Positions 36,279-44,565 of a DNA stretch of 57,300 bases are shown piece after piece (position 1 is the stretch's first letter; the number at the start of each line of letters is the position of its first letter). Under the pieces are notes generated by a model. It did not search any database, was not told the DNA's origin, and was given only the letters and a program-made list of their open reading frames with translations. Origin of the DNA: Thermoplasmata archaeon (GTDB taxonomy: Archaea; Thermoplasmatota; Thermoplasmata; Halarchaeoplasmatales; Halarchaeoplasmataceae); the NCBI GenBank assembly GCA_003551675.1, contig PUNG01000062.1:1-57300 (forward strand), in the 5' to 3' direction. A program made the translations under genes and the position numbers.

Positions 36279-37183
36279 TTTCCTCTTCCTATCTCGACCA
36301 TCCTTTGTAAAGGTTTTTTGGCTTTGATCGCGATATTCTCATCCACCTTTATGACGGGTTCAAGATTTTCCAAAGAATGGATCATTTTTTCCATGGTTAT
36401 CTTCTTCATGTTCTGGCAGACCGGGTTTCCGGGGAAGTGATATTCTTTACCCGGTGCTTCCTTTTTCAATCGATGCCCCATCTCCCTTTCGGTGCCGATT
36501 ATCATGTGTTTAGCACGGGACTGTTTTGCTCTTTTTAGTATCCCCGCGGTGGATTCGACGTGATCTGCCATATCTACTACCTTTGGATCACATTCAGGGT
36601 GTACTACTACTTCGGCTTCAGGAAATTTTTTCAACAGGTCTTTCACATGAGATGGTTTGATGTTGTCGTGGGTACCGCAGAAGCCTTCCCATATGTCAAT
36701 TTCTTTGTCTTCGACGAACCGTTTTATGTAGTCTCCTAGATTCCTGTCTGGTAAAAAAAGGACCTTGGTACTGTCCACGCTCTTGACCACTTTCACGGCG
36801 TTAGACGAGGTACAGCATATATCGGATTTTGCCTTGGTTTCAACATTGGTGTTAACGTATGATACCACGGAGGTGTCAGGATTTTCTTTCCTGTACCGTT
36901 CAAGTTCCTCCTGATCCACCATCTTTGCCATGGGACAGGTAGCTTTGGGCTCGGGATGAATGATATCTTTGTCAGGGTTGAGTATTACGGCGGAGTCCAC
37001 CATAAAATCTACGCCGCAGAAGATCACATTTGATACGTCTAACTCGGCAACTTTTTTAGCCAACCCGAACGAGTCTCCGACATAATCAGCAATATCTTGG
37101 ATCGCCCCTATCTGGTAGTTGTGGGCGACTATAACGGCGTGGTTTTTTTCCTTCAACTCCTCTATCTTATCTTTCAAGGCCAT
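36275..37183 (-). CDS. nadA: Quinolinate synthase
   Basis: This 302-aa enzyme condenses iminoaspartate with dihydroxyacetone phosphate on a [4Fe-4S] cluster. The three cluster cysteines fit FCGVDFMVDSA, ICCTSSNAVKVV and HPECDPKVVDM; the N-terminus AVIVAHNYQ is typical. Three in-frame ATGs exist. The one at 37183 is chosen because GGAG lies 7 nt before it and ACTTATAATG about 27 nt upstream could be the TATA box. First gene of the nad operon. Confidence 0.95.
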   Translation of the reverse strand: MALKDKIEELKEKNHAVIVAHNYQIGAIQDIADYVGDSFGLAKKVAELDVSNVIFCGVDFMVDSAVILNPDKDIIHPEPKATCPMAKMVDQEELERYRKENPDTSVVSYVNTNVETKAKSDICCTSSNAVKVVKSVDSTKVLFLPDRNLGDYIKRFVEDKEIDIWEGFCGTHDNIKPSHVKDLLKKFPEAEVVVHPECDPKVVDMADHVESTAGILKRAKQSRAKHMIIGTEREMGHRLKKEAPGKEYHFPGNPVCQNMKKITMEKMIHSLENLEPVIKVDENIAIKAKKPLQRMVEIGRGK

Positions 37184-37286
37184 CGATTTCTCCATATATA
37201 ACTCCATTATAAGTTTTTACCCCTGAGTCACGGAAGAAAAACTATACATGTAAGAAGACTATAGGGAAGAAAAAGGTGATGAGCAA

Positions 37287-38057
37287 ATGGAAGCTTTCAA
37301 AGTAGCGGTAGTCCAATACGATCCGGCTTCGGATGATAAGGAAAAGAATATTGAAAAGGCTGCAGAAAAGGTGAAAAAGGCTTCTCGACAAGGTGCTAAA
37401 TTCGTGGTACTGCCCGAATACTTTTCCATAGGTGGTGGTTCCGATGGATGTGACGTCCTTGCAGAGCCAGTTCCCGGCTACACGGTAGAAAGATTGATGG
37501 ACATCTCTAAAAATAACGGTGTGTATATCTGTGGCTCCATGCTCGAGGGAACAGAGGACCATGTATACAATACGGCGATTTTCACAAGTCCCGACGGAGA
37601 ACTTATAGCCACCTATCGAAAGATGCACCTTTTCATGGACGAACAGGATAATATATGTGCTGGAGACGAGACCGTGGTGGTTGAAACGGAATACGGTAAG
37701 ATAGGTCTGATGATATGCTATGATGCGATATTTCCTGAAGTTGCTAGAGACCTCGGATCCAAGGGCGCCGAACTCATATTGGTACCATCAAATTGGCCCG
37801 ACCCTTTCAAACCACAGTGGCAGTTAGCGACCAGCGCCAGGGCGTTGGACAATCAAGTATGGCTAGCGGCTGCGAACTGTATAGGTGCTGACGACAAATT
37901 CACTTACTTTGGAAATAGCCGTATAGTAGCACCCACCGGTGTTCCTGTGGATGAGTGCGGAGACGAAGAAGAAATATCGATCTCCACCGTACGTATGGAC
38001 ACAATAGATGAGTTCAAGGAGACGGTGAATTTTTTGGAAGAACGACGCCCACCTTAG
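37287..38057 (+). CDS. Nitrilase-superfamily carbon-nitrogen hydrolase
   Basis: This 256-aa protein has the Glu-Lys-Cys triad: Glu in VLPEYFSIGG near residue 43, Lys in YRKMHLF near 112 and Cys in MICYDAIFPEVARDL near 148. Family members cleave omega-amides, N-carbamoyl compounds or nitriles; this length suits the omega-amidase/NIT2 or carbamoyl-putrescine amidase branch, but the substrate is not visible. It is divergent from the nad operon. It stands alone with a short gap to the 51-aa ORF. Confidence 0.9.
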   Translation: MEAFKVAVVQYDPASDDKEKNIEKAAEKVKKASRQGAKFVVLPEYFSIGGGSDGCDVLAEPVPGYTVERLMDISKNNGVYICGSMLEGTEDHVYNTAIFTSPDGELIATYRKMHLFMDEQDNICAGDETVVVETEYGKIGLMICYDAIFPEVARDLGSKGAELILVPSNWPDPFKPQWQLATSARALDNQVWLAAANCIGADDKFTYFGNSRIVAPTGVPVDECGDEEEISISTVRMDTIDEFKETVNFLEERRPP

Positions 38058-38126
38058 TTACCTGTAAAACGGTCACAATCTATAAGTAGTCAATCGGCAT
38101 CATGGTTAAAAGAACGAGGCACAATA

Positions 38127-38282
38127 ATGGATGTAAAAATCCACGTGAAGATAGATAAGCAGGACGAATCCATCGGCATAGGCGATATCCAGGATATGAT
38201 CAAAAAAATCCAGGAGGAGAATCCCGATAGAGAGGTCTTCTTCGACGGGGACGAATACGCCATATGCAGTAGAAAGAGATGA
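38127..38282 (+). CDS. Small 51-aa protein, unknown
   Basis: This ORF is too short for the track. It starts MDVKIHVKIDKQDESIG, continues with an amphipathic helix (IQDMIKKIQEENPD) and ends FFDGDEYAICSRKR. Regular codon use and alternating charged and hydrophobic residues suggest a compact beta-alpha-beta protein. It sits between the nitrilase gene and nfeD. No clear promoter or family is recognised. Confidence 0.5.
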   Translation: MDVKIHVKIDKQDESIGIGDIQDMIKKIQEENPDREVFFDGDEYAICSRKR

Positions 38283-38341
38283 GTGACGAGCTATCTTTGA
38301 TTCGGAACGAAAATTAAAAATACCCTTATTGTTATGTTGGT

Positions 38342-38794
38342 ATGATGACATGGGGAATCGTGTTGATAGCAGTGGGGATAATCTTGTTTATCATGGAGGC
38401 GGCAGAACCGGGCTTTTTTATAGCTATACCTGCGGGTGTTCTGATCACCCTGGGATTTATAATCATAGCGGTTCCGGACTTCGATCTACTCTCATTATGG
38501 ACGCCGCTGATCGTGGCGCTGGTGGTTTTACCTATGATGTTCCTTTCCATGAGGTATTATCAGTATATTTCTCCTCCCTCTAAACCTACCACGACCATGA
38601 CCACGTCTTTGGAAGGTAAGGAAGGCATCGTGATCAAAGAGATCAAACCAGGTGAGATCTCGGGAAAAGTAAAAGTTGGTGACGAGATCGGCGGAGGATG
38701 GAGCGCTACGGCCGATGAAAAGATCGAAGAGGGAGCGAGAGTAAGAGTTAAAAAATCTAAAGGAGTACATGTGGTCGTGGAAAGATTGAATTGA
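38342..38794 (+). CDS. NfeD-like membrane protein (short form)
   Basis: This 150-aa protein has three to four helices over residues 1-80 (GIVLIAVGIILFIMEAAEPG, typical NfeD start) and a C-terminal OB-fold domain at about 90-150 (LEGKEGIVIKEIKPGEISGKVKVGDE). The short NfeD class pairs with SPFH proteins in membrane microdomains, and the SPFH gene follows after 25 nt, matching the canonical operon. It lacks the serine-protease part of long NfeD proteins. Confidence 0.9.
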   Translation: MMTWGIVLIAVGIILFIMEAAEPGFFIAIPAGVLITLGFIIIAVPDFDLLSLWTPLIVALVVLPMMFLSMRYYQYISPPSKPTTTMTTSLEGKEGIVIKEIKPGEISGKVKVGDEIGGGWSATADEKIEEGARVRVKKSKGVHVVVERLN

Positions 38795-38819
38795 TCTGGT
38801 TGATAATGGAGGAAAAAGA

Positions 38820-40034
38820 ATGTTAGGAGAAATCGGATGGTTAGGTCTGCAGATGATAGAGGGAACCACCGCATGGGTGGTCGGTCTGGTGATAATAGTG
38901 ATCATCTTTGCCATAGTGGCAGGTAGGACCGCATTTTGGATAGTACAGCCCTACGAGCAGGGGATATGGATAGTATTAGGAAACTTTAGAAAAACCCTTG
39001 AGCCCGGCGTCAGTATAGTGCATCCGTTCATCTCTGAAGTCATAAAATTAGATCTGAGGACCCAGGTATTGGATGTTCCAAGACAAGAGGTGATCACCAA
39101 AGACAATTCCCCCACCAACGTGGACGCTATAATCTACATCAAAGTCGTAGATGTAGAGAAGGCCTATTTTGAAGTCACGAATTACAAGGCCGCTACCATC
39201 AACTTGGCACAGACCACACTGAGATCGGTGATAGGTGATATGGAGTTGGATGAAATACTCTACAACAGGGAGAGGATAAACACTCATCTCAGACAGGTGT
39301 TGGACGAGGCCACCGATGCATGGGGAGTTAGAGTGGAATCTGTAGAGATAAGGGAAGTCGATCCAGTACCACAGGTCAAAGATGCCATGGAGGAACAGAC
39401 TGCAGCGGAAAGGCAGAGGAGAGCGGCTATCTTGAGAGCCGATGGAAAGAAACGCTCCGCCATACTTGAAGCAGAGGGTAACCGAAGATCGAAGATACTG
39501 AATGCCGAAGGTATGAGACAGAGCAGGATATTGAACGCTGAAGGTACCAGGATGAAAAAGATCTTGGAGGCGCAAGGTGAAGGACAAAGGCTAAGAGTGC
39601 TTTCACTAGGCGCTAATACATTGGACGAAAAAGCGTTGACCTATCTGTCTTTAGACACGCTCAAAAACATGTCTCAAGGCGAATCCACGAAGATCCTTTT
39701 CCCATTCGAAGTTACAAAACTGATGGAAGGCGCATCGAATTATCTAGGAGCCTCTAGAGAAGTACCCAGCAGGGAACCGGTGGATATTCAGTCTCTAGAA
39801 GAAATAGTCGGGAAAGCCGATGAGATCCTCGGAGAGATACCCGGTAGAACTGAGATGAAAGAAAGGATCGACGCCATCGAGAAGAAGGCAAGAGAGGAAG
39901 AAGACAAGGATAGAAAAAAGATAAGAGAACAGGCCGAAAAGAACGCCAGGGAAGTTTTAGAAGAGGTGAAAGAATCTACTGGTGATGATGAGGTTGAGAC
40001 GTGGAAGATGGACAAAGAGGAGGACGAGGAGTAA
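38820..40034 (+). CDS. SPFH/stomatin-like protein
   Basis: This 404-aa protein has one N-terminal helix (residues 18-40), an SPFH/band-7 domain (45-215; QPYEQGIWIVLGNFRKTLEPG, VDAIIYIKVVD), and then a helical region with Ala/Glu-rich 11-residue units (ILEAEGNRRSK, ILNAEGMRQSR, ILNAEGTRMKK). It ends in an acidic coiled coil. Stomatin-type proteins form membrane-attached rings that organise microdomains and control proteases. GGAGG lies about 8 nt before the ATG. It is co-transcribed with nfeD. Confidence 0.93.
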   Translation: MLGEIGWLGLQMIEGTTAWVVGLVIIVIIFAIVAGRTAFWIVQPYEQGIWIVLGNFRKTLEPGVSIVHPFISEVIKLDLRTQVLDVPRQEVITKDNSPTNVDAIIYIKVVDVEKAYFEVTNYKAATINLAQTTLRSVIGDMELDEILYNRERINTHLRQVLDEATDAWGVRVESVEIREVDPVPQVKDAMEEQTAAERQRRAAILRADGKKRSAILEAEGNRRSKILNAEGMRQSRILNAEGTRMKKILEAQGEGQRLRVLSLGANTLDEKALTYLSLDTLKNMSQGESTKILFPFEVTKLMEGASNYLGASREVPSREPVDIQSLEEIVGKADEILGEIPGRTEMKERIDAIEKKAREEEDKDRKKIREQAEKNAREVLEEVKESTGDDEVETWKMDKEEDEE

Positions 40035-40104
40035 AAAAACGATCTTCCTCTTTCAACACAAGGGACAACACTAAATTACATCTTTCCCTATTATCATATT
40101 CAAT

Positions 40105-40587
40105 ATGAAGAGAAATGAGACAAAAAGATATCCTAACTACATGGAGATAGACGGGAAGCGATTCACAAGAAGAACGATAGAAGTACTGCAGGGTGAAGAA
40201 GGTGTAGAAGATCTGAGAGACGAATGGATCCCCATAGCGGAGGCTTTAGACTATCCGGAAAAGTTTCCCTTCTTGGTCTCCGATATATTAGATGTAGAAA
40301 AGAGTAAAGAGCTCAGGCGGGCATTGATAAGGATCCAGATCGACGCACAGTTACAGTTGAATAGAGATCTTGATTTTTACAAAAAACAACTTTTCATCTC
40401 TGAAACCATCGAGCTCCTACTCTTCCATCGATTGAGACTTCGACCCAGACGAAAAAGAAAAAAGAAAAAAGATGACGAAGAGAAAGATGAAAAGAAAGAT
40501 TTGCAGGGGAAAGAGGCACCTGTAGATGATGAAGAGACCGATGATGAAGAGACCGACGACGAAGAGACCGACGACGAAGAGGACTGA
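40105..40587 (+). CDS. Hypothetical protein with basic stretch and acidic tandem repeats
   Basis: This 160-aa protein has a folded-looking helical N-terminal two-thirds (residues 1-115), then RPRRKRKKKKDD, and ends in repeated DDEET units. I do not recognise the N-terminal domain. The basic-to-acidic switch resembles nucleic-acid- or histone-associated tails. It has its own promoter region after the SPFH gene. It is convergent with acr3. Confidence 0.65.
   Translation: MKRNETKRYPNYMEIDGKRFTRRTIEVLQGEEGVEDLRDEWIPIAEALDYPEKFPFLVSDILDVEKSKELRRALIRIQIDAQLQLNRDLDFYKKQLFISETIELLLFHRLRLRPRRKRKKKKDDEEKDEKKDLQGKEAPVDDEETDDEETDDEETDDEED
40525..40584 (+). repeat. Four 15-bp tandem repeats in a coding tail
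   Basis: The unit GAYGAYGAAGAGACC is repeated four times, the last copy ending GAGGAC just before the stop. It encodes DDEET repeats and could expand or contract by slippage without a frameshift. Confidence 0.9.
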
Positions 40588-40661
40588 TCCAAAGAAGAAA
40601 GGAGGAAAACTGAAGTCAACGGATCGAGACTGCTACCAGATATTATCTTGAAGCTATAGAC

Positions 40662-41750
40662 CTAAGAGGGACTTTTAGCAGTTCCTTCATCTTTCTTAAT
40701 TTTCGGGAACCAATGTCGAGTTTTCAGACATATCTGTACGATTATCAGCATTATCGGTACCTCTATCAACAGACCCGTCACCGCCGTCAATGTAGCCAAA
40801 GAATCGATACCGAAGATCGTTATAGACATGGCGATAGCCACTTCGAAATGGTTGCTTGTCGCTATCTGAGCCGTCGGTGCAGCATCTTCATATGGTAGTC
40901 CTACTTTTTTAGCGGTCCAGTATGAGATGATGAACATTATCATGAATTGTATGATCAAGGGAACAGCGATCATAAGGACTATGATCGGTTGATCTAGTAT
41001 GGTTCTAGAATGAGGCGAAACTATAACAACGATGGTGAAGAGAAGCGCCAAAACCGACACGTAATGAAGTTTATCGGTGAACTGGTCGAACCATTCTCGC
41101 CCTCGCCGCTGTATAAGCTTCTTCCTGGTGACGTAACCGGCCGCGAGAGGCAGACCGATGTAGGCTAGCACACCGAAGGCTATCTGGCCCGCAGGCACTC
41201 CGACACCTTCTCCAGCAACGTCCGCTATGGGTAAGAGTATGATAGCAAGAGGGGCATAAAGCACCAGCATGGAGAGGGAATTTATCGCAGTCACCACGAT
41301 AGTATGTCCCATATTACCTCTAGAAAGATAGGACCATACCAAGACCATGGCGGTACACGGCGCTATACCCAAGAGTATCATCCCTCCGATTATAGGTCCG
41401 ATCTGATCCTGTGTCAGCCATGGAGCAAATATGACAGCAAAGAAAAACCATGCAAGGCCCGCTTTCAGGAACGGTTTTATCCCCCAGTTGAGTCCTAAAG
41501 TGGTCAGGATCGGTTTGGTCGACTTCCCCGCTCGGATGATCTTTTGGAAAGGTGTCTGGACCATTATAGGATAGATCATCAGGAAAAGGACTATCACCAC
41601 TGGAACAGAGTAACCTGAAACTTCAAAGGCCTCGAAAGTCTCCGCCAGACCTGGATATGCATTTCCCAATACTAGCGCGATCACCATGCAGATTCCGACC
41701 CAAACCGTAAGATATCTTTCGAAGAAACCGAGTTCATATCCTTCCGACAT
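40662..41750 (-). CDS. acr3: ACR3-type arsenite efflux transporter
   Basis: This 362-aa, 10-helix membrane protein exports arsenite using the proton gradient. The family hallmark with its essential cysteine, GIAPCTAMVLVWSYLSRGN, is near residue 131, and the conserved glutamate of TSNHFEVAIA is present. The ATG at 41750 is preferred, with AAGGTG overlapping the arsR stop. It is the second gene of an arsR-acr3 operon and should be induced by arsenite or antimonite. Confidence 0.95.
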   Translation of the reverse strand: MSEGYELGFFERYLTVWVGICMVIALVLGNAYPGLAETFEAFEVSGYSVPVVIVLFLMIYPIMVQTPFQKIIRAGKSTKPILTTLGLNWGIKPFLKAGLAWFFFAVIFAPWLTQDQIGPIIGGMILLGIAPCTAMVLVWSYLSRGNMGHTIVVTAINSLSMLVLYAPLAIILLPIADVAGEGVGVPAGQIAFGVLAYIGLPLAAGYVTRKKLIQRRGREWFDQFTDKLHYVSVLALLFTIVVIVSPHSRTILDQPIIVLMIAVPLIIQFMIMFIISYWTAKKVGLPYEDAAPTAQIATSNHFEVAIAMSITIFGIDSLATLTAVTGLLIEVPIMLIIVQICLKTRHWFPKIKKDEGTAKSPS

Positions 41751-41752
41751 GA

Positions 41753-42028
41753 TCAGCACCTTTTTTCCAATCTATCTCCCAGCTCTTTTCCTTTCTCTAA
41801 TATCTCTATTATCTCGGGTTCTGAAACTTTGTAATAGATACGTTTCCCCTTTCTTTTCTTCTCGATGAGGCCGCAGTCGTACAGATCCTTTAGATGATGG
41901 CTGGTCAGCGATTGTTCTAGGTCCAAACATTCAGCTATCTCGTTAACGCACTTTTCCTCCTTCCCTATGCAGTAAAGTATCTTTCTTCGATTGGCATTGT
42001 TTAGGCACTTGTATAAATGACCGTTCAT
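41753..42028 (-). CDS. arsR: ArsR-family metalloid-responsive repressor
   Basis: This 91-aa winged-helix protein has the recognition helix LEQSLTSHHLKDLYDCGLIEKKRKGKRIYY. Cysteines at about residues 8, 20, 27, 35, 52 and the C-terminus offer As(III) sites; the classical ELCVCDL motif is replaced by EKCVNEIAECLD. TTTTTTAATAAC about 27 nt upstream implies leaderless transcription, and a perfect palindrome overlaps that region. It overlaps acr3 in an operon. Confidence 0.92.
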   Translation of the reverse strand: MNGHLYKCLNNANRRKILYCIGKEEKCVNEIAECLDLEQSLTSHHLKDLYDCGLIEKKRKGKRIYYKVSEPEIIEILEKGKELGDRLEKRC

Positions 42029-42031
42029 ATG

Positions 42032-42052
42032 AATAACATATCATATGTTATT
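42032..42052. promoter_or_regulatory. ArsR operator palindrome
   Basis: AATAACATAT, one base, then its exact complement ATATGTTATT. It lies 4-24 nt before the arsR ATG, across the TATA-to-start region, so bound ArsR would block initiation. Confidence 0.7.
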
Positions 42053-42098
42053 AAAAAATCTTTTGGTGCTCATGCAAGTGTAAATAAGTCATCTTGGA

Positions 42099-43109
42099 TC
42101 AAACTATCCTGTGTCCAAACACCTCGACATCCTCTTTTTTTATCAGATACATGGTACTCCCAGCAGATACTAAAAGAGGAAACCAGAATGTTATCGCCCT
42201 TGCTAATAAGGCTATAGCCATGCCCTCGGCAAAAAGGAAACCGTTCAGTCTCAAAACGAGCGCCATGCTTCCTTCGAAAGTGCCGAGACCGCCGGGCGTT
42301 ATGGGTAACATACTGACCAGATATGCGGCGTAGGTAACGACCACTGCAAGAAGAAAACTGATCTGGATTCCAAGAACGTGTGCGGTCACATAGATCTTTA
42401 AAGGATACAATACCCAAACCAAGAGAGAGACCATAAAAAGACTGTTGCGGGTCTTAGGCGTGAGGATATTTTGGGTCGAATTTGAAGCTCTTTGAACAAA
42501 ACAAACCGCTGCTCTGAATTTGCCGTATAACTTATCAAAACCTGAAGGTCCGATATCTAGATGTTCCGGCAATCCTCTACTTTTTCCTTCATGATAGATG
42601 AGTAAAAAAAGAAGAAACGTGATAACAGCTAACAAGGCGAAAGAAGCGTAGACGAGAAAAGGCATAGTATAGAAGAAGGAAGTTAGCACTAGAGTCAAAA
42701 GACACAATAGAAGAAAAGGAACTAACGATATGTACTTGTGAGCTAAAAGTAAAGAAGTCAGCTTTTCATAGCCTATACCTCTGAGATGATTAAAAAGATA
42801 AAGCTTGGTGACTTCACCTCCCATCTTGGACGAGGGGGTCACGCTTTCGACAAAACCGCCTGTCTGATTTATCAAAAAAATTTTACTGAAAGGTATCTTC
42901 TCCGCACTTTCTCTGAACAGATAATACCATTGATAAGAAGTCAAAGAAAGAGTGATCAATTGAAGGGAACAGAGTGATACGATAAAGAGTAACAATATAA
43001 AGATATCTAAGTTCGATAAGATGGATACGATCTCTCCAAAACCGCTGATGATCGTTATGAAGGTTAGGAGAATTATACCAAAAACCCATAACAACAGTTT
43101 TTTATTCAT
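42099..43109 (-). CDS. LPG-synthase-type (UPF0104) membrane protein in the iron cluster
   Basis: This 336-aa protein has about 8 helices and the UPF0104/LPG-synthase membrane-domain motifs GGFVESVTPSSKMGGEVTK near residue 87 and LPITPGGLGTFEGSMALVL near 265. Family proteins flip or modify lipids, or move lipid-like molecules. The ATG at 43109 is preferred over the track's GTG. It follows the NAS-like gene by 10 nt, so both are probably controlled by the divergent iron-type operator. A role in handling a metallophore or lipid is speculation. Confidence 0.82.
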   Translation of the reverse strand: MNKKLLLWVFGIILLTFITIISGFGEIVSILSNLDIFILLLFIVSLCSLQLITLSLTSYQWYYLFRESAEKIPFSKIFLINQTGGFVESVTPSSKMGGEVTKLYLFNHLRGIGYEKLTSLLLAHKYISLVPFLLLCLLTLVLTSFFYTMPFLVYASFALLAVITFLLFLLIYHEGKSRGLPEHLDIGPSGFDKLYGKFRAAVCFVQRASNSTQNILTPKTRNSLFMVSLLVWVLYPLKIYVTAHVLGIQISFLLAVVVTYAAYLVSMLPITPGGLGTFEGSMALVLRLNGFLFAEGMAIALLARAITFWFPLLVSAGSTMYLIKKEDVEVFGHRIV

Positions 43110-43119
43110 GATCTTCACT

Positions 43120-43659
43120 TTAATGATCGAATAGGACTGATCTATTGAAGGTCAACATATTATGTTTCACTTCACCTTTAGGTTCACGATCAGGTATTTC
43201 GCCGTATGTATCTTCGAACCTTTTTCTCGGTGCGCGCACGATAACGGGACCATTTCTTTCAAAAAGCAAGTTTTCCACAACCCGTAGCTTCGGCTCGACT
43301 TGGAGAGCGACCAAAGCCTTATCGAAGTGCACGGGAACATCTTCCATGCAGTCGTCTTTCAAAAAATGTATCCGGTGGGATAACCCCATAGACTGGACTA
43401 ATTTTTTCCCTCTAATCAACGCCGTTTTATCTTTATCTACAGCGTAAACTTCGGCACCACTGACCTCTGCTAAGTGAACTGCGGTAAAAGGTAGTGCGCC
43501 GCAGCCGAGGTTCAAAATCGTATCGTTCGAAGAGATATCTCCTAGTTTTATCTCCCTTTTCACCACGTTTTCGTATGGTGCTGCGTACAACCTGAACAGG
43601 GAATGATTATCGTGAAGGACTTTTTCTAAAGACGCGGTAAATCGCTGTATCGCTTTCAT
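43120..43659 (-). CDS. Nicotianamine-synthase-like SAM-dependent enzyme
   Basis: This 179-aa protein has a Rossmann-type AdoMet fold. Its first loop, LNLGCGALPFTAVHLAE (residues 50-66), resembles the nicotianamine synthase signature GSGPLPLTSIVLA. The next strand YAVDKDKTALIRGKKLV and RIHFLKDDCMED also follow that family's core. It lacks the N-terminal helical region of plant enzymes. TATA ATTTAAAT is 26 nt upstream (leaderless), beside the DtxR-like palindrome. Possible roles are aminopropyl transfer from AdoMet to build a metal chelator, or a plain methyltransferase. Confidence 0.72.
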   Translation of the reverse strand: MKAIQRFTASLEKVLHDNHSLFRLYAAPYENVVKREIKLGDISSNDTILNLGCGALPFTAVHLAEVSGAEVYAVDKDKTALIRGKKLVQSMGLSHRIHFLKDDCMEDVPVHFDKALVALQVEPKLRVVENLLFERNGPVIVRAPRKRFEDTYGEIPDREPKGEVKHNMLTFNRSVLFDH

Positions 43660-43684
43660 GTATGAGTATATTTACCTATCATGC

Positions 43685-43718
43685 ATTTAAATCTTTAGGT
43701 TAACCTAAACTTTATAAA
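43685..43718. promoter_or_regulatory. Divergent iron-cluster promoter with DtxR/IdeR-like palindrome
   Basis: The 16-bp perfect palindrome TTTAGGTTAACCTAAA (43694-43709) lies between a minus-strand TATA (ATTTAAAT, 43685-43692) and a plus-strand TATA (TTTATAAA, 43711-43718). The half-site TTAGG/CCTAA matches DtxR/IdeR/MDR-family operators (from memory). One dimer could repress both leaderless transcripts when iron is plentiful. Confidence 0.75.
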
Positions 43719-43743
43719 CCTCCTCTCTTTTACCCTTGTTAAC

Positions 43744-44556
43744 ATGGTCACACCATCGGAAAGCTTTGAGAGCGCAGATAAAAAGATGATAAAATCCATC
43801 GAAAAGCTCGGTTGTCGTTTCAAAAAATTCGGTAGCATTTATCACAAAGTCTTCTATGAAGATGTTATCGAGAAGGAGCTTGAACTTGCAGAATTAAAGA
43901 GCGATGCGGATATAATAGTGGTAGGATGCGGCCCTTTTCCTATGACCGTTCAAAATCTAGCCGAAAAAGGTTTCAACGTCACCGGTTTGGATCGAGATCC
44001 GAGTGCGATCCGGCATTCTAAAGAGATGTTGGCTGATGTCGAATTTATCTTGGACGACGGACGAAACATCGATTACTCAGATTACGATGCTGTCTGGATC
44101 CCCTTCCATGTAGAACCCAAGGACGATATCTTGTGTAATATATTCAAAGAGATAAAGCTCGGTGGAAAGGTCGTTTATAGAGTCCCCAAAAACCATCTTA
44201 AATGCTTTTACCGCTCCGTGGATCCCTCGGCATACACAAAAAAACACTGCTGCGTTGACCAGAGTATGGGTAAAAGATCCATCGTGGCCGTTAAGGAAAA
44301 GAAGTGTAGGCAAAACTGTAATGAGAGCAAAAGATCCCCTATCTCCTGCCGTTCTTTAAAAACGGTAAAGATCGGTGAGGAAGCTAAGGTCCTATCCTGT
44401 CCTAAACATTCCTGTTTGAACGCTTTGGGTATCAGAGAGGGAAAAAGAGTCAAGATGAAAAGTAGACAACCTTTAGGTGGGCCGCTTCTCGTCTCTGTTG
44501 AGGGTAGAGAGGCCGCCATAGACAGAGACATCGCAGGAAACATAGCAGTGGCGTGA
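43744..44556 (+). CDS. NAS-like AdoMet enzyme fused to FeoA domain
   Basis: This protein has 270 aa. Residues 1-165 form an AdoMet-fold domain with VVGCGPFPMTVQNLAEKGF and VTGLDRDPSAIRHSKEML, again close to the nicotianamine synthase core and similar to the divergent neighbour. Residues 166-205 are a Cys-rich linker (KKHCCVDQ, KCRQNCNES, ISCRSL). Residues 205-270 form a FeoA SH3-like domain (VKIGEEAKVLSC, ALGIREGKRVKMKSRQPLGGPLLV). FeoB begins 9 nt later. The fusion ties AdoMet chemistry directly to ferrous iron import. Leaderless under the palindrome promoter. Confidence 0.8.
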   Translation: MVTPSESFESADKKMIKSIEKLGCRFKKFGSIYHKVFYEDVIEKELELAELKSDADIIVVGCGPFPMTVQNLAEKGFNVTGLDRDPSAIRHSKEMLADVEFILDDGRNIDYSDYDAVWIPFHVEPKDDILCNIFKEIKLGGKVVYRVPKNHLKCFYRSVDPSAYTKKHCCVDQSMGKRSIVAVKEKKCRQNCNESKRSPISCRSLKTVKIGEEAKVLSCPKHSCLNALGIREGKRVKMKSRQPLGGPLLVSVEGREAAIDRDIAGNIAVA

Positions 44557-44565
44557 GGACCTTTT

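Noticed and set aside
39420-39590. Internal repeats in the SPFH gene, considered as a novel repeat protein
   Set aside because: Ala/Glu-rich 11-residue units are normal in the helical part of SPFH proteins.
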